This document shows positions 1-12,949 of a stretch of DNA of 64,000 bases, one piece after another. How positions within the stretch are numbered: the stretch's first letter is position 1; each line of letters begins with the position of its first letter. This stretch comes from Paguma larvata. Taxonomy: Eukaryota > Chordata > Mammalia > Carnivora > Viverridae. The notes beneath the pieces were generated by a model. That model was not told where the DNA came from, did no database searches, and was given only the letters and a program-made list of their open reading frames with translations. The stretch covers positions 36,134,211-36,198,210 of the forward strand of contig CM057826.1 of the NCBI GenBank assembly GCA_030068075.1, in the 5' to 3' direction. The translations under genes and the position numbers were made by a program.

Positions 1-24
1 CCATAGTGGCTTTCCAGGCTAAGG

Positions 25-165
25 TAAATCCTTCATGCATTCATGGATTCACTTAATAGTCACTAAAAAGCTTCCATATGCTGAGTACTAAGCTAAGCAA
101 TGAAGGTACAAAAGCGAACACAATGGACACTGTTCTTGCCGTCTTAGTCTATCTAAGACTGGTCT
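25..165 (-). repeat. L2 3' end fragment
   Basis: The wording 'attcatggattcactt', then 'gctgagtactaagctaagcaatgaagg' in degraded form, follows the reverse complement of the L2 3' end (attcattcaacaaatatttattgag...ccaggcactgttctagg). It is heavily diverged and the limits are approximate. A MIR tail is a possible alternative. Confidence 0.4.
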
Positions 166-1249
166 TAGTCTACCAGAAGATACAGACAAATACCTAAATG
201 ACCCTAGCAAAGTGCTTTTTAGAGGAGGAACTTCCTCTCTGCTTCCAGGAGATTCTGTTCTGGGATTTCTTTTTCTCTTCAGGGCCATCACAGATACTCA
301 TTTTATCTCAGGTTTTCTCTTTGGGGAGATATCCGCTCTGTGCCCATAGTCGACCCGTCTACTGCTTCCCATGCGGAATGGATCACAACATCACTAGCCG
401 TCTGTGCCACTTTACTGCCTCTCTCTAGTTATATTCTTTTCTTAACCTGGAAGACACGGCTCTATCTCCTTTGTCTGCACTTATACCAAATAACTATTTC
501 TCTTGAGCGACTTTGGGTCTGGTGGTTCTGTGTCCTGACTTGAGTGTGAGGTGATCCTGTTCTGGCAGGGAATTTCTGGAAAGCAGCCACTTGAAACCAG
601 TTTGATGAGACATAGAAAGGAAAATCTCACAGGCAGTTTATTGTCGTGGTAAAGGGAACCACCAGAACCTATGATTTAAGGGGACTCTCCACTCTTCCAA
701 GAGTACATACAGTGGAACCGCTCCAGAGCGCAGAAATTCAAACCTCTTAATTTTCAAAAAGATTGTGATTTGGGAGAGAGAAAGAGAGAGGATATCAGTG
801 TGACGGCTTTTACACATCGTGTGCCTATTGTGTCAAAGATGTTCTGTATATTGTTCAAGTGCCTTTAGTATTCTGGAGCTTGAAGTTACAGAAATTTATT
901 TTGCCCCAAGATAAAAACAATAACATGACATTTGTTCTTCCTTTTTTATGCTTTCATTTTAGAATAAGTGTTCATCATTAAGCTCTAAATAATAGTACTG
1001 ACAAGGCTTTTTAGGACTGTGAGTGAGAATGAGTTTGGATAATCTAGTGAAATACACATTGTGTATATGATGAATAGTAGTGAGTTCTAGAAGAATGGAA
1101 ATAGAATGTTAAACATCAGAAATATTCAACCCCCCTTCATCATGCAACTAATTTCATCTCATTCTGGACCAAGTGTCTTCAACTTTTTAGAATCTTGCTT
1201 ATTTAATTTCCTTGGCCTAGAAAACTTCATTATTCTTCTCCTATCCACA
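166..1249. other. Unassigned non-coding DNA
   Basis: I recognise no gene or repeat here. Open frames are under 100 codons, use no recognisable motif and have no splice context. A short purine run (gagagagaaagagagagg) lies at about 772-790. Confidence 0.5.
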
Positions 1250-1485
1250 ACTATTTTATTCTTCAGATGTGGGAAACATCATCCTCTCCAAAGAGTCTTT
1301 CTTATTTTCTTACTTGAGGCCAGTAAGTCCAAGGGTATTTGTAACATACAAGTATTGCTTTGCTCCTATGTGTATGTGAGTTAGGTTCATTGAGTGCAGG
1401 GATTATGCCCTAGTTCTTAGTCATTCACATGTCTACAGCTCAGAGAACATCCTATAAAATTTCATAGAATGCATATGCAAACCTG
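1250..1485 (+). repeat. Possible L2 3' end fragment
   Basis: The part around 1385-1475 (gagtgcagggattatgccc...ctacagctcagagaaca) resembles the L2 3' end (gagggcagggactttgtc...cccagcgcctagaaca). The preceding pyrimidine-rich part fits L2 but is too diverged to be sure. Confidence 0.35.
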
Positions 1486-2134
1486 TATCTTATTCCTAAA
1501 TATGCTAGACATTTGCTTTGTGAAGCAGGAAATACTGATGAATTTCTCCATAATCCTGTGTTTGTATCCATAAAATATTTGCCGATTACCTTCCAACTAA
1601 AACTTGATGATTATTCTAAATATATGTTTTTGGATATGTGTAAAAGTGAGGGTCAGGGAGGGAAATTACACTAAGACTCTTGCATTGTATCTATTATTTT
1701 GAAATAGTGGTTAAGCTCTAGGGGAAAGAAATTAAGTTTTAGAGTCCACAGTGATACAAATATACAATGGTATATTAATATACTCTAGCAATAAGTCATT
1801 AACTATTTTTTCCTTAGGACTCTTTGGGCTAATGAATGGACCTTCCATAGAGTTCAGTGTACTCAAGTAAGTAATTTGCTCACATTAACATATACATGGA
1901 CATATATGCCTTGCTACCTAGCAGTATATGCCTTGCCACTTAGTAAGATGAGCAGAGTGGAGACCAGTTTGTGAAACTGATTAGGGTCAGAATTTTTTCC
2001 CTAGACATAGCTAACTTAGAATTTTTTCTCCTACACAAATTTTGACTTTGTATTATTGTGCTCTGTCCAGTATCGCTCACTAACTCAGCTCTATTGGACA
2101 AAGTAGTGGCTAAGAGAGAGGTGTCTACAGTCAT
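1486..2134. other. Unassigned non-coding DNA
   Basis: AT-rich DNA. I see no repeat, RNA gene or coding frame that I can support. Confidence 0.5.
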
Positions 2135-2300
2135 GCGTACATGTGTTTAAATCTTGACTCACTCTCAGTGTATTCTAGGGTTTCCTGAACCTCCACTTCC
2201 TTTTTATGAATTAAGCATAACAAATGATACAAACTTCATAGGTTACTTGTGAGGATTATAGAATGCTAAGCACAGAGAATGGAAAACAGAAACTACTCAA
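2135..2300 (+). repeat. MIR fragment
   Basis: The order of degraded MIR words is kept: 'tttaaatcttgactca', 'gggtttcctgaacctc', 'aggttacttgtgaggatta', 'gaatgctaagcacag'. These correspond to the second half of the forward MIR consensus (cctcagtttcctcatctg...gttgtgaggattaaatga...cttagaacagtgcctgg). MIRs are tRNA-derived SINEs fossilised before the placental radiation. Confidence 0.55.
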
Positions 2301-4084
2301 TTAAAGAGAGATATGACTACTACTACCACCACTGCTGCTATTATGATGAATATTCTTACTACTGCTATTTATAGAGAAACATGATCTTCCTAGATTGGAA
2401 AGCTGTTGGAGGTCATCTAACTCAACTCCTCTGTTTTCCACTGTATCAAATATTTAAATTTCTTCTACACTCTCCCTGATACATGACTCTCCAATATCGT
2501 CTTCTTGTCAAATTTGACTTGAAACCTGACTTACCTGAGAATCGTTTACTTCCCATGAAAATTCATTTGATCTTTGGATAATTCTGATTAACGGAAAGTG
2601 TTTCCATGTATGTGCATAGGTGTCTATGTGCTCTGCATATTCACTGTAAAGGCCTTTTGTGGACGTCATCCACTGGGTTCAGTTCGGCTGAATGTGGATG
2701 TCATGGGCCAATTGTAGTCCTTTTTCCATGTGACAGTTCTTCACACACGGAAAGGCTACAATCATTCTGGCTTCCAGATCCATGATATAAATTTTTGATG
2801 TTTTCAAATTCAAAGATGTTCGCATTCTAATCACTACCCCGAGACCTGCTCCAGTGTTTCAGTGTCATAAAGAGAACGGGACTGGATCTTGACAGATAGT
2901 TTAGGGTGATTATTGCAGGCAAATGTTTCTTTAGCTATTTTGGGAGTTTCTTCCATCATTGATTCATATCAGGCTCCCAGCACACTAATATACCCGAGTC
3001 TTTACACTTTCAAATCTGCAGAGATTTTTTGTTGTCTTTCAAACTTAATGTCAAGAAGCTGGATCAAAAAGCAAAACAATGCACCTTCTTATCAAAACTG
3101 TTTTTAAGACATTGAGTAGGACAAGATTGAGGGTAAAGTCTTGCAAAATATCATTCTTCATGACAAAAACAGCTGCAAATAAACATTCTTCTGGTATGGT
3201 TTTGCTCTCAAATTTCTTAAATGCTTTCTTACCACCACATATATGGCTCTTTACTACTAAAGGAATCATCAGAGATGTTGTCACATGTATTACAAGAATT
3301 CTGATATGCTAAGTCTGTATAAGTCTCCTTTTCTGCCTGGATAGTGACTCGGTACAAAATGAGATTTACCTCTGTCCATTTGTTTGCCTCTGCTGACTCC
3401 TGGCAGTCATCAGAGTTCCTTCTCTGTGCTCAGAGGAGGTAATTTTAAAATCTAGTTCAGAATTTCTCACAATATTGATTATGGGGTTGCTTATGTATGA
3501 CTCAAGAAATGTATCATTTTTTTGAAAATGAAAACTTTTTAATAAAATCTCAGGAATTATAGGTGCACCCTATATTCTCTCCATAACTAAAATACTTCAA
3601 TAGGTACTCTCAGTACATTAGTATATAAAATCATCTAAATTTCTTTTGTTTTACTATCTTTCAATAAACATAATTTTGCCATTCTCATGAAAAAGATCAC
3701 CTTTTTTCATAGAGAAAAAAAGAAAGATAGAAGGATATGTACTCACAATTGCTTACATTAACTACTACTTCGTTTGGTCTTAGCTTTGGCTGTGAAGTTA
3801 ACATGATTATATTTTTCATTTCTCACCTTTCATCTTGGCCGTGACTCCTATAGATATAATTTATGTTTCACCAGAATTATAACTATCAAACCCACTCTAG
3901 AAGAAAGAGAACACTGTCTTTGAAATTCTTTTATAATTATTAAAATGAGAGAGAGAAAACAAAGGTTTAGAAAATGACCACAGGCCATAAGCTCTAGACA
4001 GTAATTTACATGTTAATTTGTTTTAGAAAATCTGATTGGGTTAAGCATAAGAAGGAAAAAAGACATCTTCAACTACATTTAACT
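2301..4084. other. Unassigned DNA with an imperfect trinucleotide run
   Basis: An imperfect ACT/ACC/GCT trinucleotide stretch lies at about 2314-2343. The 70 bases at about 2375-2450 (ggtcatctaactcaactcc) faintly resemble an antisense MIR3. The rest is unrecognised, and overlapping short frames on both strands near 3.05-3.31 kb carry no known domain. Confidence 0.45.
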
Positions 4085-4795
4085 ACATTTAATAAATATC
4101 TCTTTTCAACTTGATTCACTCCCTCAATCAACAGACATCTATTGAACAGTTATTAAAACTCATACATTGTGTTAGGGACATAAACGTACTGAAATGTGGT
4201 CCTCAACTGCAGATCACTCACAGTTTAACAGAGAAAAAAAAATTCAATAAAGAGTAGTAGAGATGTATTGTATTGTTCTAGGTGCTATGATGTAGTCAAG
4301 CATAAGAAATTACAGAACATAGAAGAATCACTGAATCCAATTCGCAATTGGGAGCTGGTTAGAAAGGCTTCTTAGAGAATATGGCATTCCAGACAAGATT
4401 CAAAAGACAAATAGAGAATAGCCAAACATAGGTAGAAGGGGTAGGAGCTACAGAAGTGGAGCAGAACAAGATTAGGAAGGAAAGAGGTTGAAGGAGGAAA
4501 GAGTTTCTAGGAATAAGAAACTACATGTTTGAAAGCATCAAGACATAATGTTCCGTGCTTGGGAACTCTAAGCCTGTGGATGTAACTAGAGAGTAAGGTG
4601 TTTGTGTGACATGTGTAAGGTGAGTATGGAGGGGAGCTGCAGCCAGAGATGGGTCTAGAATAATGAAGGAACTCCTTGTAATAATAATGAAAGAACTCTC
4701 TGCCATGTTTCATCTTTACACAATTTTAAGAAAGGGAATGACATGATCAGATGGGTATTATAGAAACAACAAATTGGCACTACATTACTCAGGAT
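4085..4795 (-). repeat. L2 fragment, about 700 bp
   Basis: It reads as the reverse complement of the L2 3' half in the right order: 'attcactccctcaatcaac', 'agaaaggcttcttagag', 'gcattccagacaagat', 'gaaagcatcaagacata', and 'gggaatgacatgatcagat', matching the L2 words 'gaaggcctctctgaggag', 'gcattccaggcagag' and 'gagtgacatgatctgac'. It is strongly mutated and has no open frame of note. L2 belongs to the CR1 clade and is extinct in placental mammals. Confidence 0.7.
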
Positions 4796-6099
4796 GCATG
4801 GAACGTGTCTGTGAAAGTCGAAGACACTAACCTGTTCTACTCACACAGATTCAATTTCTATGACTCAATTCGGATGTGATACAAACGTACTCGTAGTGGC
4901 TGCCAAATCCTAATGTCAAAGGACTTTCTAAAAGCTCAGCAGAATATTATGTAATCTATGTGTGCCCTATAGTCAGTTTTGAAGATTTATCTTTTGTTCT
5001 ATTCAATTGGACACAGTTAACGGACCTACTGTGAAGATTCACGTAAATTCCCAAACCGCCTGGGTAATCACATGGCGATGCCAGAAAGCACTTGGAAAAA
5101 CACATCTACATGTTTCATATAACATATCTGATGTATGAGAATGTGTGCAAAATTATTTAGCCTTTTCTACAAATTTAAGAGGAAAAACTGTTTTCTCCAA
5201 TGAACACATAATGTCTTTTTCAGACAAGCAAATTATTTTTATTAAACCGAAGCAAGTAAATAGTTATAATTCACTCATCTGAAGGTTATTCATCTGGTAT
5301 ACTTGCTTCTCTGGAGCACAGCTAAGAACTCACAGATAAGGAGAAAAATGTCTTGTGAGAAATCAAATAAATATCCTTAGTCACCATATCGAAGCTTGTG
5401 TAACTTTCTAAAAATATTTTCACATCTCTGTTCATCAGATCCTGAGAACTTGTACTTTACCACAAATCTAAACAAGTTTGGTGGTCATGGTTTTCTGATC
5501 AGTAGCTGATGGATGGCCCTTACTGTGAATGAGCATATTGGTGGCAGGGGGACGTTTGCATGTGTGCTTTAGAGTTTGATTGAGTTGTCTTTGGAGGCAT
5601 AGATTGAATAGTACTTGATGGGAGGTGAGACGCGAAAATTAGAGAGAAACAAAAAAATTCTGAAACCACACCAAAAACATCTTTCAAATGGCGGTAATCT
5701 GTAGCCATTTATAGCAGTATTGTATCTGTCCAAAACAGACACCTAATTCATTATGTTGACTTTTTTTCCAAGAAAATGTGGAAAGGTTCATTTTTATAAG
5801 GGTTTTTCATGCCAAATGACCAAAATATATTAAAAATATTTTTAAAAATAACCTTCAATTATCTCTAAATCACTCACACTGAATACCTAATACTGGATAC
5901 TGAAAGAATAAATGCATTTCTGGAGTTTTTGTTTAAATAATAATTTACATTATACATGTTCAACATAACTTATAATTAACACATCTATTAATAGTAATTT
6001 ATTGTTGGATTTTTCAAAGTATTTTCTATAATAAAAATCAATAGTTCTAATAAATGGCAGGGAACCCAGAGGTAAATGATACAATACTGTTTTCTAAGT
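4796..6099. other. Unassigned non-coding DNA
   Basis: No repeat or gene recognised. The segment at about 5500-5710 is less AT-rich than its surroundings and looks single-copy, but I cannot assign a role. From about 5800 to 6060 it is very AT-rich. Confidence 0.5.
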
Positions 6100-6310
6100 A
6101 TTTGTTAGGTGCTTTCTGCTTTGTGCTATATATATGTGGTTTCATTTAATATTTATAATTAACATAAGAGGCATACATATCCATCTTAATTTAAAGATTT
6201 GGAAACTGAGGCTTGAGAGGTTGGGCAAGGTGACAAAGCTAGTAAAGTAACTGAGTGTCATTTCCAAACCCAGGTTTGCATTACTCAGTACTACGTTGCT
6301 TTCACTGCAC
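6100..6310 (-). repeat. MIR fragment
   Basis: Antisense MIR words appear in order: 'tttcatttaatatttataatta', 'gatttggaaactgaggctt', 'ggttgggcaaggtgacaaagctagtaaag', 'caaacccaggtttgca'. The core and 5' part of the consensus are present; the limits are approximate. Confidence 0.75.
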
Positions 6311-6826
6311 TGTTGTGTATCTTCAAGGCTTCTGAATTCCAGTGATTGGCATGCTTACAGATGACACATTGAAGCCTTTTAGGGGATATGTATCAGGTTG
6401 CAATTGGCTGCTTCTCCCCAGCATCCAGTTATCTACTCAAGTGCCAAGCTGCTCTATCTTTTATCTTTTTAACACTTGCCATTGTCTGAGTGTCTGCAAT
6501 TTGCTGCCTGGCACTGGTTGGAATAAGAAACACTTGTTGCTATTGTAGCCACCAACCCTATTGTAAGTCACTTTTGTTGTGGTCACTGCAGCCACCACTG
6601 TTTCTCAGCTCTGTAGACTGCCATACCAATGGATGACTTTTGTCCATTCTTGAAACTCTACTGTGTAATGTGTAGCTTTTGCAGTTGTGAATGTCACCAC
6701 CTAATGCAAAGTTCTACATTATTCCATAAGAGTAAAGACCAGAGTTCACTAAATATAGGCTTTATTTTTCAACCATTTAGGAACTAACTATTTTGTAATT
6801 ACTGAATATATTAGAACCATATCAAC
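6311..6826. other. Unassigned non-coding DNA
   Basis: Single-copy-looking DNA of moderate base composition. No repeat recognised and no frame with splice context. Confidence 0.5.
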
Positions 6827-6840
6827 TATCAGGACTCTTA

Positions 6841-7052
6841 TTTTTTTAAAACGTTTATTAATTTTTGAGAGACATAGAGACAGAGTGTGAGCAGGGGAAG
6901 GGCAGAGAGAGAGGGAGACACAGAATCCGAAGCAGGCTCCAGGCTCTGAGCCGTCAGCACAGAGCCCGATGCGGGGCTCGAGCTCACAGACCGTGAGATC
7001 ATGACCTGAGCCGAAGCCGGCCGCCTAACTGACTGAGCCACCCAGGTGCCCC
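6841..7052 (-). mobile_element. CAN-SINE (SINEC_Fc type), young full-length copy
   Basis: A full-length tRNA-Lys-derived SINE in reverse, from the A-rich tail (tttttttaaaacgtttatt on +) to the head (cacccaggtgcccc). Pol III A-box and B-box wording (tggctcag, ggctcgag) is kept. It is flanked by a perfect 14-bp target-site duplication, 'tatcaggactctta', at 6827-6840 and 7053-7066. The body shares diagnostic bases with the copies at 43714 and 59851, so it belongs to a young subfamily. Its open frame of about 67 codons is SINE sequence read through, not a gene. Confidence 0.97.
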
Positions 7053-7137
7053 TATCAGGACTCTTATTAAATTGTTTTCATGTCAGAATAATTCTGGAAA
7101 TCAGAGAATTTCTGATTATTGAGGCTAGCCAGCAAAC

Positions 7138-7163
7138 TGTGTGTGTGTGTGTGTGTGTGTGTG
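7138..7163. repeat. (TG)13 microsatellite
   Basis: An uninterrupted dinucleotide run of 26 bp, probably length-variable between individuals. Confidence 0.98.
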
Positions 7164-8264
7164 GTAAATAAAAAGCATAAGAAGAATGAGGAAAAGAAGA
7201 ATGAGGAAATTTAGGGATTTAGAACTAAGATTACTCAGGTCTTAATTAATTAATTAAATCTCAGGAAACTATTCACCAGTTTTATTTGTGTGGTTCATTT
7301 AAACACAATTTAATTGCCAATAGTGTAAAGTGATGTTGTGATTATAAAATAATATATAAATTAAGGCAGACAGTTCATCAACAAAGTTTCAAACTACTAA
7401 TGGATGTGTGGAGTGGATGGTGAGTAGAATTTGAAAGTGTGAAACAGTAAATAAAGAGACTAATACATAAAAATTGTTTGAGGTAGGGTTCAGTCCAGAT
7501 TGTGTTCTGCTTCTAAGAAGCAAGGCACTCTCTAGATCAATCCTAATAAATAGGGTCAGGCATACATTGTTATACCTCAGCATAATTCTGGGGCAGACAT
7601 AGGCAAAGCTAAGGGCTATAGCAACAGAGTTCAAGTTCAAGTGTAGGCAATTGCTGACTTAGACAAGAATCCTTTCCGTTGGATGTCTTGTTCTTGACCC
7701 AATTCAAGGATCAGATTAATAGGAACCTATAACATTCTTGATAAAGGAGAACACAAGAAACAAGTAGTGTTAAATGTGAAAGATAACAGGGAACAGGAAA
7801 CATAGAGACATTCTTCTCATCCATAGTTAGCTCAGATTTTTAAGAGACTATTTTCAAACATATGCGCCTAGTGCCTGATGAAGAGAATTGGAAGGGAGAA
7901 AAAGAGTACGTCTATGAATTCTTGATATTCATAAAATGTAGAATTTAAAGCATGCCAGCCAGTTCTTTCAGAACTAACTTCCAGAATGGTTTCTGTAGCT
8001 AAGTCAAGTCTTGGAAAAATTATTTTGCTTTGCATTTTCTCTAAAGTTTGGAACCATTTGCAGTGTGATCTAATGCTTTGGGTTTTTCCCCCAAGTTGCT
8101 TTATATGTATGGTGTGTCTCTTGCAGGATCTAGACCTTGTCGCCTACTGCTCCAATAGGATAGTAGATTTCAATGTGTTTCACTGAAATATTGTCCAATT
8201 AGACATTCTTTAACGAAAGCCTCTAAGTAAAATGACTTTGGGAAATGCTGCTTAACCTAAGTAC
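7164..8264. other. Unassigned non-coding DNA
   Basis: No gene or repeat recognised. A short (ttaa)n-like run (taattaattaattaaa) lies near 7240-7258. Confidence 0.5.
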
Positions 8265-8265
8265 T

Positions 8266-8400
8266 TGTGCTTGTTTGTTTGTTTGTTTGAAGTTTATTTT
8301 ATTTTGAGAGAGAGACAGCGTGAGCAGGGTAGAGGTACTGGGAGAGGGAGAAGGAGAATCCCAAGCAGGGTCTGTGCTGATAGGCATCTCAACTTAAGCT
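8266..8400 (-). mobile_element. Truncated CAN-SINE with (TTTG)n at its tail
   Basis: After a (TTTG)n run at about 8270-8289, the reverse SINE tail and CT-rich region follow (agtttattttattttgagagagagacag, then 'gaatcccaagcaggg' and 'tctgtgctga'). The tRNA-like head is missing beyond about 8385, where the sequence no longer matches. It is an older copy than its neighbour at 8435 and lies in opposite orientation to it. Confidence 0.8.
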
Positions 8401-8434
8401 CTTGTTGATCAGCATTTATAAATATTTGACATTT

Positions 8435-8622
8435 GGAGCACCTGGGTGGCTCAGTCAGTTAAGCATCTGACTCTTCTTGATTTTGGCCCAAGTCATGATC
8501 TCACTGTTCATGAGATTGAGCCCCATGTCGCTGAAAGCGCGGAGCCTGCTTGGGATTCTCTCTCTCCCTCTCCCTCTAAACCCCTCCCTCTCTGTGTCTC
8601 TAAATAAATAAATAAACTTAAA
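8435..8622 (+). mobile_element. CAN-SINE, older subtype
   Basis: The head 'gcacctgggtggctcagtc' is well kept. The body has the variant 'ctgactcttcttgattttggcccaagtcatg', which I associate with older carnivoran SINE subfamilies. The tail is 'taaataaataaataaactt'. An imperfect duplication (aaatatttgacattt at 8420-8434; aaatatttaatattc at 8623-8637; 12 of 15 match) bounds it. It lies about 35 bp from the reversed SINE at 8266. Confidence 0.93.
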
Positions 8623-11600
8623 AAATATTTAATATTCTCTAATATGATGATATACATAATTTAAAACTATACCAAGCTCTCTATAATTAGAGTGCAATTT
8701 TCAATGATAATTCACAATTATATAAGGAACTTTGATATGGCACACTGTCATTCTTAATGTCTGTAACACACATCACAGAGAACAATGTATTTTTAAGAGA
8801 AGACTTGAGTGTCATCACAGCTTTAAATATAACCCATAGAGATAGCCTGTTATCACCACTGTAACCAGTTCCCTCTTTCTATCTTTCTATTTGTTCAATC
8901 ACTTTGGGAAAGCAAATCCCAATGGTAGCATACCATTACAACAGAAGATGATAACAAAAAGGCTCGAGTAGAGAATGCTCAACTTTAACCTGATTTCGCT
9001 CTAATCATTCCCCACTCTATCGCCTAAATGTTGCTAAAATAACTCATTAATTCAAGAAAAAGGAACCCATCATAATAAAGTTACAAAATTTTTTAAAAAA
9101 CAAAATGAGTGAGTGAGTTCAATGTAAGTAGCTTGAAAGAGACATTTGGTAAGTCTTAGACTATATTGAGTCCTCTTCTCTGCTCTCCCCACATGAAATA
9201 TATTTCAGTGAAAAGACACTGCAACTTCCATGACACATTAAACGCAAACTGACAGGCTGGCATATTTTAGTTTTTGTCTTTGCTCTCAGTTTATTTATGT
9301 GAATACTATTCTGTCAGGTGCTGTGGACATGGGTATCCCATCCTGGGAGTGGCTATGTAATTTGAAACTTCCAGATCACACAATGAGAAATATGAAACAA
9401 AAGGAAAAAAGGACTTTTCAAAAGTTTAATTTATTAATTATGACCTGTTCAAACCTTGATGTCTAGTTCTTGGTACAATTTTTAGTTTGACATATATTTA
9501 TCTTTTATGTCATCCACTTCTACTATATTTTTGAACATTATGATAATGCTTTACACTGGTTAATATTTTTTTCAACTTCAATTCAGGGTAACGTGATGAG
9601 GGGCATTGTGTTTCAATGGATGTAGGGAAGAATTTTCAAAATTATAGTTAGGAGAGTGCCTAAATGAATGCAATGAGAAGAGAGAGTCTCCTAGAAAAAT
9701 ACTTTTTGGGTTTTTATTATATTAAATATATAAAACAGGTTTTCTAAACATTCTAATTGTGGGAAAATATAGGAATATAATGTATCTTAGATATACTCCT
9801 AATTTTCTAAGTTTAAGAATAAAAATTTTCTAACTCCTAAAAACACGATACTTAGTTTCATCACACTTCTTCAAAACTGAGGTCACAACTGTGCACCTTT
9901 AGCTGCATTTAGAGTGAAGTCCACATTGTTAAAAAGTGCTGACTGTTCTAAGTCACTGCTCATTAGAACCACTGACTTGAGTGGTGCTCTGAAGGGGTCC
10001 ATGTGTCTTCCATTCTCAACACTTTCTTTCCAGTCGAGTAAATAGGCTTGACGATATCTTTTGCTCATATCTACATCAACTCTGCCCAGAGGAATATCTT
10101 ATGTTACACATTTTAGGAAACATATAAATATCTAAAATAATAATAAATCATTAGTATATTCGACTTCAGTGTAGCTGTATTGTTTTTAAATCATCAACTA
10201 TGATATAACTTGCTGTCATTCAATAAAATAGACAGAACTACCAAACTTGAAGTCCAGATTAAGAAAAAACAACTAATTTGCCACACTTTTACTTCATTGG
10301 TATTTTAAAAGCCAGATGATCTAAGAATACACACATTTACTTATCTCACAAAGACGTAATCACACTGTCATCCATTTTTGAACCACAAAAGATGGATAGT
10401 ATACCATGGGCTTAAAATGGATTCATTAATTATCAAAATAGATAAGTGTTTCATCAGGTATATACAGCAGATAACATTTATCTTTTCTCATAGAAGAAAA
10501 AAGATTAAAGTAATTCTTGGACTCATATTGGGGAAGAAAAAAAGTCTGCTCTCCTGAGTCTTTTATAATGAGACACTTGGAAATAGACTTTGCCACACAT
10601 GGTAGAGACACATGAACATAGATACAGACAAATTATTTCATATCCAACTAGGGCAGCTGATTGATGAGTAAAACCATTCACACCACCGTAAATATTACAG
10701 AGCATTTATTTTATTTCTTTATAAACATGGAGCCACCGCAAAAGTGCACAATAAACATTAGGAACTTTAGTTTTTTTCTGCCATGTCTCAGAAATTGCAG
10801 AGGATTCTCCCCAATATAATGCAACAGGCTGTTATAACAATGGTAAGCTGTAACATGTGACCATCTCAATGGTGACCATTGTAATGTAGGGCGTTGGACT
10901 TACAGGGGAATGATTCATCAACTGATACCTATTGATTCTTTCTATATTTTAAGTATGATAGATTAAAATAAACAATTTTTACGTTTCTCCGAAAATTTAA
11001 AAGTGCTTATTAAAATAATTATCCTCAGTTACATTTTTTCTCAATTAAAAATTTGCTTTATCCTCATAAGATTTTTAAAACTTAAGAATTTTAGACACTT
11101 GAGTATATTTAAAGGCATCTGAAAGGAGAAAAATAATATTCTTTAACTCTTGTCAGTTTTGTCAGAAATAATTTTGAGTCATATGAGCCAATAGGCAAAA
11201 TAGAAGTGAAACCTATTTTCCACTGGAAAATAGCCTGACATTATTTAACAGAACATATAATCATAACATATTTTCTATGGATTGCTAAGACCACTGATGA
11301 AGTAGATTTCACAAATTTATTTATCTGCTTTCTCGTGAGTTTCTCTTAGATTGCTCAATTGTTGATAAATAAATGCCTCTTGATTATGCATGGTCCATAT
11401 TTCGCATTGCTAAGGAGCACTTTGGTCACATGACCAAATACAGCTCTACCCCTTGTCAAGTTCCTGTACTTTGGGACTGAGAATATCTTTGCAACATTTT
11501 CTAACAAGTTAAAAACAAATTTTATGTACCAGAATTGCAGGTTTCTATTTATACACTTTTGAATTGGCTTATCTTTTGTTATATATTGTAAAATATAATC

Positions 11601-11829
11601 TTCGGTTTATTTCTGCCATTTGCTAACTGTAAATGATCTCATACAAAAGCATCCTATCGGAATGTGCTCTACAAAGCTGAAAAAACATAATTTCTGTTGC
11701 CTATTAGTTTTTAAATAACTGATAGATGGAACATTTGTGGGTTTGTGGCATTCAGTTTAACCACATTATCTTACTGTCAGATTTACACTTATAAAATTCT
11801 ATGCAATCAAGTAAGTTCTTTTAAATCTA

Positions 11830-12310
11830 GTATATATTGTGATATCGATCATGCCAAATGCTTTGAATTGCAACACCATTGACTGGATAACATACTCCTC
11901 TCCATGCTGCAATTCACTGAATAATGTATTACTGCTTAGGGTGGAGACACATGAAATAATTCAGTTGTTAGTAAACTACTTAAATGCACTTTGCCAACCT
12001 GAGTGAAACAAATGTGTGGAGATATTAAAAGGAAAACACCAGAAATGAAAGCAGTCAGATTTGTGTGTTCTTTAATTTTAACTGCACTCTACTAGCAGAA
12101 TTCAAGTTTGCCCTTTTGAATCATTATCAATTCATTTGAGGACTCAAATAAACATTGATAAAGGGCTCCAGGGAAGCATAAATGGCAAGGATGTTCGGAA
12201 CAGGAATACAGACACAGGCCACTGTTTTGGGAAGACAAAGCTTTTCTCACCAAGGGTATGCTGATGATTTGTGGTTCTACAGATTCTTATGAATGTTTTA
12301 ATCCATTAAA
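11830..12310. promoter_or_regulatory. Candidate conserved non-coding element (motif-rich)
   Basis: Single-copy-looking DNA with balanced composition and clustered words that resemble transcription-factor sites: 'tgacttgc'-free but with 'cttttgaatcattatcaattcat', 'attgataaagggc' and several TAAT cores. There is no coding frame. This is inference from composition and motif density only; conservation cannot be seen from one sequence. Confidence 0.25.
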
Positions 12311-12949
12311 AACTCAAAATTAATTCAATAAAGAAAGGAGAAAGTTAAATAAGTTAACCTCTTGCTATTTTGCTAAAGCTGAGGTAAATTTCTAAAAACA
12401 TCATTTTAAAGTTATTGGACTTTAAGTGCACAATGTTACTGGAAACTAGTAACACAATTCTACAAAAATTTAAGAATTACTGAACCATTCTATGACTGGT
12501 AGATAGACTTTGGCTAATGCCAACTGTGTCCCCCAGATTGAAATTACTCACGGTTTACCAATACCAATAGTATTGTTTATATTCAACTAAGTTTAATTGA
12601 AAATATTCAAAAGCCAATTTTATGAAAAATATTTAAAATAAACTTCGTAAAATGTAAAATGTTACAATAAAACATAAATTGAAGAGAAGAAAAATAAATA
12701 ATAAATAAATTCTTGACAATAACCTTTCTAAAAACACTGAAACTTTTAAATTTTCTTTTTATAATATCAAGTTATACTAAATATTTCTCTTCGTGTGTAC
12801 ATAACCAAATATTTCAGTCTTAATTCAAGGGTTAAAACGTGCATGAGGTTGTAAAAATTTATGACACGTGGAGAGTTATTTTATTCATGAAAATGCATAT
12901 TTTCCTACAGCAAGTATAAGTCAGTGTAAATAACGAGCGAGTACAAAAT

